Shown here in pieces: positions 19,673 through 29,740 of a stretch of DNA of 33,263 bases (position 1 is its first letter; every line of letters starts with the position of its first letter). The stretch is taken from NCBI GenBank assembly GCA_016124255.1, contig WGOB01000088.1, positions 1-33,263 of the forward strand, read 5' to 3'. The position numbers were made by a program, and so were the translations under genes. The notes under the pieces are model-generated. The model saw nothing but the letters and a program-made list of their open reading frames with translations, did no database searches and had not been told where the DNA came from. This stretch comes from Alphaproteobacteria bacterium (GTDB lineage: Bacteria; Pseudomonadota; Alphaproteobacteria; Caulobacterales; Aquidulcibacteraceae).

Positions 19673-19733
19673 CCTTCGCCATCGTTTTCCCGTCCATTCG
19701 ACCGCGCCTTGATTCGCGCCCGGAACGACACGC

Positions 19734-20354
19734 TTGTTCGACACCATGCCGCCAAGTCTGGATCTCGGGCGCGAAGCCGCCCGCAACGGGCGCTTCGATT
19801 CCGCGCGCCGGGCGTTTGAAGCCGCAGCCGACCGGGGCGAACGAGAGGGCTTTTTCGAACTGGGCCTGCTCTACTGGTATGGGCACGGCGTCCCGCGATC
19901 GCTTGAGAAGGCCGCGGCGCTTATCCGCCTGGCGGCGGAGAAAGGGCTCCCGGAGGCGCAGCACCAGCTAGGGCTGATCCTTTGGCCTACGGACAAGACG
20001 GAAGCCGAAACCTGGACGCTGCGCGCGGCCGAGACCGGCCACCCGCCGGCGATGACGCGGCTGGCTGAAATCTTCGGCGACCGCGACCCGAAGGCGGCAC
20101 GGGCGCTTCTTCAGCGCGCGGCCGCAAAAGGGCACCCGCCCGCCATGATCGGCTTCGGGCATGTTCTGGCCGGGGGGCTCGGCGGGCCGCCGGATCCGGT
20201 TGAGGGTATGGCCTGGCTCTACGCCGCCGTGGCGCTGACCGGGGACAAGCAGGTCGAGCGGGACATACACGCCCTCGCCCGCGCCCTGAACGCCCGGCAG
20301 GTTTCAGCGGCGCACAAATGCGGGCGCGACATCGCGCGCAAGTTCAAAACCTAG
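19734..20354 (+). CDS. Sel1-like repeat (TPR-type) protein
   Basis: This protein of about 206 aa is built almost entirely of Sel1-like helical repeats. Examples are ARRAFEAAADRGEREGFFELGLLYWYGHGVPRSLEKAAALIRLAAEKGLPEAQHQLGLIL, then TWTLRAAETGHPPAMTRLAEIFG and ALLQRAAAKGHPPAMIGFGHVLAGG. Such repeats mediate protein–protein contacts. No signal peptide or catalytic domain is visible, so it is probably a cytoplasmic adaptor whose partner is unknown. The start is uncertain: TTG at 19734 is preceded by a weak CGGAA, while ATG at 19746 lacks a Shine-Dalgarno; both are in frame. It lies 61 bp after erpA. Confidence 0.85.
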   Translation: MFDTMPPSLDLGREAARNGRFDSARRAFEAAADRGEREGFFELGLLYWYGHGVPRSLEKAAALIRLAAEKGLPEAQHQLGLILWPTDKTEAETWTLRAAETGHPPAMTRLAEIFGDRDPKAARALLQRAAAKGHPPAMIGFGHVLAGGLGGPPDPVEGMAWLYAAVALTGDKQVERDIHALARALNARQVSAAHKCGRDIARKFKT

Positions 20355-20407
20355 CGGTTCCCGAACGGCGCCTTTTCAAGCGCGGGGCGCAACGGGTATC
20401 TGGCGGC

Positions 20408-21082
20408 ATGTTCTCCGTCTCAGACGCGCTCAAGCGCCGCATCTCCGTTCGTGCGTTCAAACCCGACCCGGTGCCGGAAGCGCTGTTGCGCGACATTCTC
20501 GACGTCGCCCGCTATGCGCCTTCCGGCGGCAACGTGCAGCCGTGGAAAGTGATCGTGGTGGCGGGCGCAGCGCGCGATGCGGTCTCGCGCGCGGGCAAAG
20601 CGGCGGTGTTCGCCAACCCGGCAGGGGAGGAGGGCGATCGCCCGATCTATCCGGCCAATCTCTGGGAGCCGCATCGATCCTGGCGGTTCAAGGTCGGCGA
20701 GGACATGTACGCCCTGCTCGGCATTCCGCGCGAGGATAAGGCGGCGCGGCTGCAGCACGTCGCGCGCAATTTCGATTTCTTCGACGCGCCGGTGGGGCTC
20801 TTCTTTGTGATCGATGAACGCATGGGCCACGGGCAATGGGCGCACCTGGGAATGCTCATGCAATCGATCGCGCTTGCGGCGCTGGAACGCGGCGTATCGA
20901 GTTGCATGCAGGAGGCATGGGCCCGCGTGCGCGTTACGCTCAAGCGCCATTTTGGGCTGGCCGAGGGCGAGATGGTCTATTGCGGCATGGCGCTGGGCTA
21001 CGCGGATGAGGCGGCGGTGGTGAACACACTGCGCTCAGAGCGCGCCGCGGTCGATGAATTCGCGCGTTTTGAAGGGTTCTAG
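20408..21082 (+). CDS. Nitroreductase family protein
   Basis: This 224-aa flavoenzyme belongs to the NAD(P)H-dependent, FMN-binding nitroreductase family. The N-terminus has the FMN-binding arginines in ALKRRISVRAFKPDPVP. The phosphate/FMN loop ARYAPSGGNVQPWKVIVV follows, and later NFDFFDAPVGLFFVIDE, MLMQSIALAALERGVSSCMQEAW and the C-terminal GMALGYADEAAVVNTLRSER. It is probably a dimeric cytoplasmic oxidoreductase of unknown substrate. The ATG at 20408 matches the family start; an upstream in-frame start would add about 30 basic residues with no similarity. Its TAG stop shares the palindrome CTAG with the convergent membrane-protein gene. Confidence 0.92.
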   Translation: MFSVSDALKRRISVRAFKPDPVPEALLRDILDVARYAPSGGNVQPWKVIVVAGAARDAVSRAGKAAVFANPAGEEGDRPIYPANLWEPHRSWRFKVGEDMYALLGIPREDKAARLQHVARNFDFFDAPVGLFFVIDERMGHGQWAHLGMLMQSIALAALERGVSSCMQEAWARVRVTLKRHFGLAEGEMVYCGMALGYADEAAVVNTLRSERAAVDEFARFEGF

Positions 21083-21405
21083 CGCGAAAAGCTCGACGCC
21101 AGCTGCGCCACGGCGAAGAGGATCGCTGTGATGGCGGCGGCGATCAACGGGTAGGTCAGAAGGCGCCGCACCGCGAATTCGCGCGGGCCCGTGACGTACG
21201 TGAACCAGCCGCGCAGGATCGACACGGCGCAGACGATCGGCAGGATCGCGCTTGAGAGCACGAACAGCCAGCCGAACAGCGCCGAGAACGAATGCAATTC
21301 GATGCTCATCACCGTCTGAGGGTCGCTGAGGAAGCGCCAGCCCCAAACGCCGCCCGCCGCCAAAAGCGCGGTTCCGATGATCATCAAGACGAGGCGCGCG
21401 CTCAT
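21079..21405 (-). CDS. Hypothetical small membrane protein (108 aa)
   Basis: I do not recognise this family. The 108-aa product has three predicted transmembrane helices: LVLMIIGTALLAAGGVWGW, LHSFSALFGWLFVLSSAILPIVCAVSIL and LLTYPLIAAAITAILFAVAQLA. The cytoplasmic loop between helices 2 and 3 is basic. Its ATG overlaps the stop of the upstream membrane-protein gene (ATGA), so the two form a coupled pair. Its stop is the same CTAG palindrome used by the convergent nitroreductase. The frame is open further upstream, but that part is the antisense-free shadow of its partner gene in another frame. Confidence 0.75.
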   Translation of the reverse strand: MSARLVLMIIGTALLAAGGVWGWRFLSDPQTVMSIELHSFSALFGWLFVLSSAILPIVCAVSILRGWFTYVTGPREFAVRRLLTYPLIAAAITAILFAVAQLASSFSR

Positions 21406-21752
21406 GGCGCGTCGCCGCGCGATCCGCGTCCGAAATCGAAAACGCCGTCCTCCGCGAAATCGATGATCGCGAAGATCACGCCAAGCAGGACCAGCCACCC
21501 GATCGGCGCAAGAACGATCGCCACCGCATCCATCGCGCCCGCGAGGTAGTGAGACCACGCGATTGCGGCCCCGGCGATCGCCGCGGGCGGGAACGTCCAG
21601 GCCAGGAACGCTGCAATAAAGAGAAGCCGGCGCGACGCCCACGCAGCGCGCACGTCCTTGCGGAAAAGTCGCACGCCAAGACCGACGCACACAGCGGCAG
21701 CGCAGGCATTGAACAGGGTGAAGGCGATCAGCAGCGTCAGCACGGATCCCAT
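21402..21752 (-). CDS. Hypothetical small membrane protein (116 aa)
   Basis: I do not recognise this 116-aa protein. It has three to four hydrophobic segments: VLTLLIAFTLFNACAAAVCVGLGVRLF at the N-terminus, LLFIAAFLAWTFPPAAIAGAAIAW, then AMDAVAIVLAPIGWLVLLGVIFAIIDF. A short charged tail follows (AEDGVFDFGRGSRGDAP). The loop after helix 1 is basic (RKDVRAAWASRR), suggesting a cytoplasmic position. A G-rich stretch just before the ATG at 21752 can serve as the ribosome-binding site. It is the first gene of a two-gene unit and ends in an ATGA overlap with its partner, so the two may form one membrane complex. Confidence 0.75.
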   Translation of the reverse strand: MGSVLTLLIAFTLFNACAAAVCVGLGVRLFRKDVRAAWASRRLLFIAAFLAWTFPPAAIAGAAIAWSHYLAGAMDAVAIVLAPIGWLVLLGVIFAIIDFAEDGVFDFGRGSRGDAP

Positions 21753-21920
21753 CCCCCCAACGGCCCCATCCGGCGGGGCCGTCCATCACCGGGCCCATGG
21801 CGCGCACTGCGCCTTCGGCCGGACCCGTCATCAGACACAAACATGTCGATTTGAGAGCTTCAAGCAGAAGGGCGGCGTCGCCGCGCGTCCGGATTCGCAC
21901 CATCAGGGAGTTTCCCCATG

Positions 21921-21987
21921 GGCGCGCGGAAATGCGCGCCACCGGCGCGAAAAGCGGCTGACTGCGGCAGCTTGCCGCACCCCTTTT
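21921..21987 (+). other. Two hairpins upstream of the 63-aa membrane peptide
   Basis: The 279-bp gap 21753–22031 holds two inverted repeats. GGCGCGC/GCGCGCC (21921–21927 and 21934–21940) makes a 7-bp stem. TGCGGCA/TGCCGCA (21963–21969 and 21973–21979) makes another 7-bp stem, followed four bases later by TTTT. The second looks like a weak intrinsic terminator or attenuator for plus-strand transcription. No plus-strand gene ends just before it, so it may lie in the leader of the 63-aa gene. Confidence 0.35.
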
Positions 21988-22031
21988 CGCCTGCGCGGGA
22001 ACACAGTTCGCCGGGCGCGCGTTTCTTCACT

Positions 22032-22223
22032 ATGGCTGACGCGAACTCACCCCGCGGCGGGGCACAAGCCGATCTTGACGACGACCATACCGGCCCCGAA
22101 CTCACACCCGATGAGGCGCGCCAAGCGGGGCCCGGCTGGCACGTGTTCGCAATCTGGGGCATTTCGACAGCCGCTGCGGCGTGCGCCCTCTTCCTCATTT
22201 TCGCGGTCCTCTCGGCGTCTTGA
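22032..22223 (+). CDS. Small single-span membrane protein (63 aa)
   Basis: This short gene encodes 63 residues. The first ~36 are hydrophilic and acidic (MADANSPRGGAQADLDDDHTGPELTPDEARQAG), followed by one strong C-terminal transmembrane helix (VFAIWGISTAAAACALFLIFAVL) and a short end. This is a tail-anchored-like layout. I do not recognise the family. The ATG at 22032 was chosen because it opens the composed acidic segment; the frame extends to 21918 through non-conserved-looking sequence that contains the two hairpins. It lies 33 bp before xth on the same strand, so the two may be cotranscribed. Confidence 0.6.
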   Translation: MADANSPRGGAQADLDDDHTGPELTPDEARQAGPGWHVFAIWGISTAAAACALFLIFAVLSAS

Positions 22224-22256
22224 CGCGCACGCGCGGATTGGCGCCCTTTGCGCGCC

Positions 22257-23045
22257 ATGTCGCTCAAGATCGCTTCGTGGAATGTGAACTCGATCCTCGC
22301 CCGCCTGCCGACGGCGCTGGCTGTGCTCAAGGAAATCGACGTCGACGTCGTCTGCCTGCAGGAGATCAAGTGCGAGGATGATCGCTTCCCGCGCCTCGAA
22401 ATCGAGGCGATGGGCTACAATGTCGAGACGCACGGACAGAAGACGTACAACGGCGTCGCGATCCTTTCTAAACATCGCATTGAAGAGGTCGAAGCGGGCC
22501 TTCCCGGCGGCGACGGCGACAGCCATTCCCGGTACATCGAGGCCGTGATCTCAGCGCCCGAGGGGCCCGTCCGCGTCATCTCGCTCTATGCACCGAACGG
22601 CAATCCGATCGGGACGGAGAAGTTCTCCTACAAGCTTGCCTGGCACGATCGCCTCATCGCGCGAGCGCAGACTCTCCTGGCGCTCGAAGAGCCGCTGGTG
22701 CTCGCCGGCGACTACAACATCATTCCCCGCGCCGACGACGCCGATGCGCCGGAAGGATGGAAAGGCGACGCCCTCTTTCAGCCGGAAAGCATTGCGCGAT
22801 ATCGGGCCCTGCTGAACATGGGGATGATCGATGCGTTCATGCAGGCGGACGGCCGGGCGCGCCAATTTACATTCTGGGACTACCAGGCCGGCGCGTGGAG
22901 ACGCGACCACGGCATTCGGATTGATCATCTCGTGTTATCGCCGCAGGCGGCGGATCGTCTTCAGGGCGTTCGCATCCACAAGGACGCGCGCGCGATGGAG
23001 AAGCCCAGCGATCATGTTCCGATCATTGGGACATTTGATCTTTAG
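22257..23045 (+). CDS. xth: Exodeoxyribonuclease III
   Basis: ExoIII-type enzymes cut DNA at abasic sites and remove 3' blocking groups in base-excision repair. The 262-aa product begins MSLKIASWNVNSILARLP with the metal-site Asn9. It continues with CLQEIKCED (Glu36), YNGVAILSK, VISLYAPNG, the catalytic LAGDYNIIP and the C-terminal RIDHLVLSP and KPSDHVPIIGTFDL motifs containing the catalytic Asp–His pair. All expected residues are present and the length is normal. The ATG at 22257 gives the family N-terminus; a TTG nine bases upstream is less likely. It is convergent with the DUF3137 gene (17-bp gap). Confidence 0.96.
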   Translation: MSLKIASWNVNSILARLPTALAVLKEIDVDVVCLQEIKCEDDRFPRLEIEAMGYNVETHGQKTYNGVAILSKHRIEEVEAGLPGGDGDSHSRYIEAVISAPEGPVRVISLYAPNGNPIGTEKFSYKLAWHDRLIARAQTLLALEEPLVLAGDYNIIPRADDADAPEGWKGDALFQPESIARYRALLNMGMIDAFMQADGRARQFTFWDYQAGAWRRDHGIRIDHLVLSPQAADRLQGVRIHKDARAMEKPSDHVPIIGTFDL

Positions 23046-23062
23046 GGATCGACCGTCTTCTT

Positions 23063-24013
23063 TTAGCGACGGGTCTGGGCCGTGAGCACGGCATCCATCA
23101 CGCAGTGGATCATCGCGATCTCATCCACGAGCTTGCGCGCCCAGGCGGAATTGGCCAACGGCTTGAACATATCTCCCGCCTCGAAGAGGTTGCCGCCTTC
23201 CACCGCAATCAGCATCTCGCCCTGCTCAAAAGCACAGCGAAGCTTCTTGCCGGCGAACGCCGCCTCCAGCGCGAGGAGCCGCTCCATCAGGATGGGATGC
23301 AAGAGGTAGCGCGCTTCGACCTGGTCTGTGCCCCACACCTCGAAGGCCTTCTCGAAGCGGGAATCCTCAAGCCCCACGCGATCCAAGCCCTTGCCGCCGC
23401 CGAACACGTTGAAAAAGCCCATGTCGCGGCGCACGACCGTCACGCCCAGAAAACGCCGCGGAAACTGCATGCGGACCACCTGGCCGCGAAACACCGTCGT
23501 CCAGCTGGTGCGCCCCTTGCTGTCGCGGCTGCGGCGTTCGAGATGAGCCTCGTAGAGATCGAACGACGCGCCTTGATAGGCGCCCGTGAACCAGTCCTCG
23601 AATTTCGAACGATCATGCCCCGGCAGCAGGTCGAGAGAGCGAAAACGGGGGAACGCGACGGGCTGAAAATCCTTGAGCGTGAACGTAACGCCGATCGATT
23701 CCGCAACCGCTGAACACGACGCCGCCTTCACCTCCGCCTTCACCGCAGCGACCTTCGACCACGCGAAGATTCCGGCGACAACCACGCCTGCGCCGGCGAC
23801 AAAGAGGCCGGCGTCCGTCGTCTGGAAGATGGCGGCTGCGAGCAGCCCTGCCGCCGCAGCGAGCGGTGCGCCGATCATGATGCGCCGCCAGAAGCTCGCG
23901 GTCGCCGCCTGGCGTTCAGGCTCATGCGCATCGAGGCACGGCTTGATCTTCTCTGCGTAGAGCGCCTCGAAAGCCGAGTCGTCGAGCTTGGAGAGATCGA
24001 GCGACTGGGTCAT
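23063..24013 (-). CDS. DUF3137 membrane protein
   Basis: The 316-aa product has a hydrophilic N-terminus and two close transmembrane helices (IMIGAPLAAAAGLLAAAIF and AGLFVAGAGVVVAGIFAW). A large C-terminal cytoplasmic domain follows, with YEAHLERRSRDSKGRTSWTTVFRGQVVRMQFPRRF and FEVWGTDQVEARYLLHPILMERLLALEAAF. The last segment is characteristic of DUF3137, a family of unknown function. Start choice: ATG 24013 opens MTQSLDLSKLDD; a GTG at 24028 would overlap the valS stop (GTGA) and add five residues, and coupling to valS would favour it. It is directly downstream of valS and probably cotranscribed with it. Confidence 0.82.
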   Translation of the reverse strand: MTQSLDLSKLDDSAFEALYAEKIKPCLDAHEPERQAATASFWRRIMIGAPLAAAAGLLAAAIFQTTDAGLFVAGAGVVVAGIFAWSKVAAVKAEVKAASCSAVAESIGVTFTLKDFQPVAFPRFRSLDLLPGHDRSKFEDWFTGAYQGASFDLYEAHLERRSRDSKGRTSWTTVFRGQVVRMQFPRRFLGVTVVRRDMGFFNVFGGGKGLDRVGLEDSRFEKAFEVWGTDQVEARYLLHPILMERLLALEAAFAGKKLRCAFEQGEMLIAVEGGNLFEAGDMFKPLANSAWARKLVDEIAMIHCVMDAVLTAQTRR

Positions 24014-24024
24014 TGCGCCGCCGC

Positions 24025-26745
<2,721 letters not shown>

Positions 26746-26751
26746 GTCCCG

Positions 26752-26783
26752 AAAAACGAAAACGCCGCCGGCGAGCGGCGGCG
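26752..26783 (-). terminator. Intrinsic-terminator-like hairpin immediately before valS
   Basis: On the minus strand a perfect 8-bp stem, CGCCGCCG/CGGCGGCG with a 5-base loop (26783–26763), is followed by TTTTCGTTTTT (26762–26752). This is a good intrinsic terminator. It would end popZ transcription, but it lies seven bases before the valS ATG and leaves no room for a downstream valS promoter and leader. It may therefore also act as an attenuator or 5'-UTR hairpin for valS. A TATAGC box at about 26788–26793 could be a −10 element that starts valS transcription at the hairpin. Confidence 0.6.
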
Positions 26784-26891
26784 GGGGCAGCTATACAGGG
26801 CCAAGCACGCGGCTTCCAGCGTCGCGAAACGCCGTCTCGAGGCCAACGTCCGCGGCTCCCGCTTCAGGAGCGGCCGGCTCCCCGCCGGCGC

Positions 26892-27392
26892 TCAGCGCAC
26901 GAGCCGCGCCAGACGCTCCAACTCGGCCTCGACCTTGGCTTCAACGATCGCAGGCAGGTTTTGATCGAGCCATTCCTTGAGCATCGGCGTGAGCAATTCC
27001 CGGACAACGCCCTCCAGGGTTTGGCCGGGGGCTTCGGCGATCCTCAGAGCGCCGGCAAGGCGCGTCAGGGCGCCCGTCGCCTGCTGCACAGTCGGAGGCG
27101 ACACCAGAGTGGAATCATTGGCCGGCGCAGCGCGGGGCGGTGCAGCAGCCACAGGCGCTGGCGCGGGCGTGGGCGGCGGCGCGGGCGCCGGCGCGGGCCG
27201 CGGCGGGGCCGCCGCCTCGGGTTCGGCGTCGAACACCAAGAGGTCGTCGTCGCCGGCTTCATCAGCCTGCTGTGTCAGGTCAAGGACCGGACCGCCGCGG
27301 CCCTCGGCTTCCTCTTCCTCGGAAATGATCCGCCTGATCGACGCGAGGATCTCCTCCATCGAGGGCTCTGGCTGTGACTGACTCTGTGGCAT
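26892..27392 (-). CDS. popZ: Polar organising protein PopZ (DUF2497 family)
   Basis: PopZ self-assembles into a matrix at cell poles that tethers the ParB–parS centromere and recruits cell-cycle regulators in Caulobacter. The 166-aa protein has the N-terminal client-binding helix PSMEEILASIRRIISEEEEAEG (about residues 11–32). A Pro/Ala/Glu-rich disordered linker follows (roughly 33–105, with repeated PAP units). The C-terminal oligomerisation block is LEGVVRELLTPMLKEWLDQNLPAIVEAKVEAELERLARLVR. The C-terminal match to Caulobacter PopZ is very strong as I remember that sequence. The linker is shorter than in Caulobacter. Its position upstream of valS is conserved. It points to an asymmetrically dividing, polarised alphaproteobacterium. 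Confidence 0.9.
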   Translation of the reverse strand: MPQSQSQPEPSMEEILASIRRIISEEEEAEGRGGPVLDLTQQADEAGDDDLLVFDAEPEAAAPPRPAPAPAPPPTPAPAPVAAAPPRAAPANDSTLVSPPTVQQATGALTRLAGALRIAEAPGQTLEGVVRELLTPMLKEWLDQNLPAIVEAKVEAELERLARLVR

Positions 27393-27423
27393 CGCCCCGG
27401 CTTCCCCAAACTCGTTTGACCCG

Positions 27424-27440
27424 CGCCGCCTCAGGCGGCG
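27424..27440. repeat. Hairpin in the popZ leader
   Basis: CGCCGCC and GGCGGCG (27424–27430 and 27434–27440) form a 7-bp stem with a 3-base loop, about 32 bp upstream of the popZ start. No T-run follows on either strand, so it is more likely a leader structure than a terminator. The rest of the 194-bp popZ–methyltransferase gap has no clear promoter. Confidence 0.35.
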
Positions 27441-27520
27441 GCGTCAGTCCCGCGAATCACCCCGTTCCAAGCGTAGCTTAGGGCATTCGCCTGCGCCGCG
27501 TCCCCACCGCAAAGACTCAC

Positions 27521-27559
27521 ATGTGGAAGACATGGTGGAGCTTCATCGGCCGCGTCTAA
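27521..27559 (+). other. Possible Trp-rich 12-codon mini-ORF
   Basis: On the plus strand an ATG opens M-W-K-T-W-W-S-F-I-G-R-V followed by TAA. Three of its twelve codons are Trp. A perfect 16-bp palindrome begins two bases after the stop. The pairing of a Trp-rich peptide with a hairpin looks like a leader-peptide attenuator, but the genes on both sides run on the opposite strand and no trp gene follows. No Shine-Dalgarno is evident. It may be coincidental. Confidence 0.2.
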
Positions 27560-27560
27560 C

Positions 27561-27576
27561 GGCGCGTTAACGCGCC
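27561..27576. repeat. 16-bp perfect palindrome downstream of the PIMT-like gene
   Basis: GGCGCGTTAACGCGCC is fully self-complementary (stem GGCGCG, loop TTAA). On the minus strand it starts 10 bases after the stop of the PIMT-like gene, so it may help end that transcript, although no T-run follows. It could equally be a protein-binding site. Confidence 0.4.
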
Positions 27577-27586
27577 TGCCGGCCGC

Positions 27587-28240
27587 TCAGAAGACGAAGG
27601 CCGGCGTGAGCCCGAGCCCCGGCGCAACAGGCGGCGCCGCATCGAACGCGGTGCGGTAGGAGGTTGCGCCGCCGCGCTTGGCATAGATGCGCGCCGCCCC
27701 CGCAGGGCCAGACCGGACGATCACGCCGAGACGTCCGCCATCGGCGAGTTGATCGATGAGCGCTTCGGGCACGCTCTCGGCGCCGCCATTGACCCAGATG
27801 ACGTCATAAGGGGCGCCTTCTGGGAGGCCCTGCGCCGGATCGGCCGTCATTGCGCGCGCCGTCTCCGCGCCGCTGGCCTTCAGCGCGACGGCGGCGGCGG
27901 CGTTCAGCGCGGGGTCGGAGTCGATCGAGGTCACGGCCGCCAGCCCGGCGCGGGCCATGATCGCCGCGCCGTAGCCGGTCGCGCCGGCGATCTCCAGGCC
28001 GCGTTCGCCGCGCACGGGACGAAGCTCCTGAAGCAGCTTCGCCAGATCGCGCGGACGCAACAGGAAGCGGCCGGGTGCGACCTCGAGATCGAGATCGGCA
28101 TAGGCGAGCGCTTGTTGCGCCGGCGGCGCGAACCGCTCGCGCGGCGTCTCGCGGAGCGCGCGCAGCAGCGCGGGATCGGTGACGTCCGCCGGGCGGATCT
28201 GACTTTCGACCATGAAGGAGCGGGCGCGCGCAAAATCCAT
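27587..28240 (-). CDS. PIMT-like SAM-dependent methyltransferase
   Basis: This 217-aa protein is a second, divergent member of the protein-L-isoaspartate methyltransferase family. The N-terminus ARSFMVESQIRPADVTDPALLRALRETPRERFAP and the loop APGRFLLRPRDLAKLLQEL fit the family. SAM motif I is degenerate (GLEIAGATGYGAAIMA instead of EIGxGSGY). YDVIWVNGGAESVPEALIDQLADGGRLGVIV matches the second half of the fold. In relatives as I recall them, this paralogue sits upstream of a tolC-type gene and popZ; here tolC is missing. A true isoaspartate activity is doubtful given the altered motifs. The ATG at 28240 was chosen over a start 36 bp upstream because MDFARARSFMVESQ is the family-like N-terminus. 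Confidence 0.82.
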   Translation of the reverse strand: MDFARARSFMVESQIRPADVTDPALLRALRETPRERFAPPAQQALAYADLDLEVAPGRFLLRPRDLAKLLQELRPVRGERGLEIAGATGYGAAIMARAGLAAVTSIDSDPALNAAAAVALKASGAETARAMTADPAQGLPEGAPYDVIWVNGGAESVPEALIDQLADGGRLGVIVRSGPAGAARIYAKRGGATSYRTAFDAAPPVAPGLGLTPAFVF

Positions 28241-28306
28241 GACGCGGGTGATAGGAGCATCCCCGAACCGCGGCAACCGGCGTGAACGCGCCCCGATCGC
28301 CGCAGG

Positions 28307-29740
28307 TCAGCCGCGCTCGTCGCGCGCCGGCGCGCGGACAAACAGCATGAGCGCAAACCCGGCGAGCAACAGCACGCCGATCGAGCCGAAGCCCGCGCGC
28401 AAGCTCTGATAGGCGCCGGTGAAATGCTCCACCAGCAGCGGCCCCAGCCATACGGTCGCCGACCCAGCCAACGCATAGAGGCCGAACAGTTCGCCCTCCA
28501 TGCCCGGCGGCGACAGCCTCGCCATCAGCGTGCGGCTTGAGGCGTACGCCGCAGTGATCGAGATCGCGACCACCATGGTCACGCCGATATACGCAAGCTC
28601 GGTGGCGCGGCCGAAGATCGGGCTCGCCCATACCGGCTCAGCCGGAGCCGGGATCACGAAGAAGATCGCGTCGGGAGTCATCGACACCATGCCGATCAGG
28701 CACAGGAACGTGACGCCGATCTCCAGTGCGACAGCGTTTTTCGGACCGATCCACTGATCCAGCCAGCCGCCAAGCACCCCGCCTGCGACCGCGAAAACCG
28801 AGAGGATCACGCCAAAGGCGCACATCTCCAAGAGGCCCCAATTCATGATGCCCGCCGCGTACACGCCGCCGAAGATCAGAATGGCGGCCTTGCCATCGGC
28901 GTAGAGCATCCGCGCGATCAAGAAGGTGGCGACGTTGCGATGATCGCGCAGCTTTCGCACGGTCGCGGCGACGGAGCGAACGCCGTGTCGCAACGCAGAC
29001 AAAAACGACACCCCGCTCGCGGGCTGGTCCGGCGTGAAGAGAAACAGCGGCAGCGAAAACACGAGAAACCAGGCCGCCACGAGCGGCGCGACAGCACGGC
29101 TCGGTTCACCAAGCGCGGGATCGAGCCCGAAGAGCGGCGCTGCTGGGATGAAGCTCGTTTGCGCAACGCCAGGCAGCGCCAAGCCCCACGCCACACTTGC
29201 GAGCATCAACACCGCAGCTGCGTTGCCAAGCGCAAGACCCAGTCCTGACGTATGCGGCAGCGCCGCCGGGGCCGAGACGGAGGGCAGCATCGAATTGTGC
29301 AGCACCTCGGTGTAGGCGAAGAGGATGCCCGCCGCGATCACACACGCGCCGATCCCCCAGATCGGGAGGCCGCCGGCGACGCCTGTGGGCGCGGCCCAGT
29401 ATTGAATGAATATGGCTGGCGTGAGCAGCAGCACGACAACCGCGAGCATCGGCTTGCGATGGCCCATCCGATCGGCGGCGGCCCCGAGGAACGGCGCGGT
29501 CAGCGCCACCGCCACGCCCGCGATCTTGTGCCAGCCCGCGATCTCGGTCTGGCCTTCAATCGGATCGGCGAACACACGCTGCGCCAGGTACGGCGCGAAC
29601 AGATAGATCAGGCACAGGATCACATACGGATTGCGCGCCCACTCGAAGATCGCCCATGCCCACTCGCCGCGATTGAGCCGCACTTTCGTCCGTTCCCGGA
29701 CGATCGCGTTCGGGCCGCCAGGCGCCGCCGCCTCACTCAT
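28307..29740 (-). CDS. MFS transporter, UMF1/Atg22-like
   Basis: This 477-aa inner-membrane protein has about twelve transmembrane segments. The N-terminus LNRGEWAWAIFEWARNPYVILCLIYLFAPYLAQRVF is the hallmark of the UMF1 (Atg22-like) branch of the major facilitator superfamily. The MFS loop motif is present as GAAADRMGHRKPML. Later landmarks are LFAYTEVLHNSMLPSVS and the C-terminal ASSRTLMARLSPPGMEGELFGLYALAGSATVWLGPLLV. The substrate is unknown; some relatives export amino acids. The ATG at 29740 follows a GGAGGGG element; the frame extends 37 codons further upstream without a conserved sequence. It is divergent from the TonB receptor gene. Confidence 0.87.
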   Translation of the reverse strand: MSEAAAPGGPNAIVRERTKVRLNRGEWAWAIFEWARNPYVILCLIYLFAPYLAQRVFADPIEGQTEIAGWHKIAGVAVALTAPFLGAAADRMGHRKPMLAVVVLLLTPAIFIQYWAAPTGVAGGLPIWGIGACVIAAGILFAYTEVLHNSMLPSVSAPAALPHTSGLGLALGNAAAVLMLASVAWGLALPGVAQTSFIPAAPLFGLDPALGEPSRAVAPLVAAWFLVFSLPLFLFTPDQPASGVSFLSALRHGVRSVAATVRKLRDHRNVATFLIARMLYADGKAAILIFGGVYAAGIMNWGLLEMCAFGVILSVFAVAGGVLGGWLDQWIGPKNAVALEIGVTFLCLIGMVSMTPDAIFFVIPAPAEPVWASPIFGRATELAYIGVTMVVAISITAAYASSRTLMARLSPPGMEGELFGLYALAGSATVWLGPLLVEHFTGAYQSLRAGFGSIGVLLLAGFALMLFVRAPARDERG

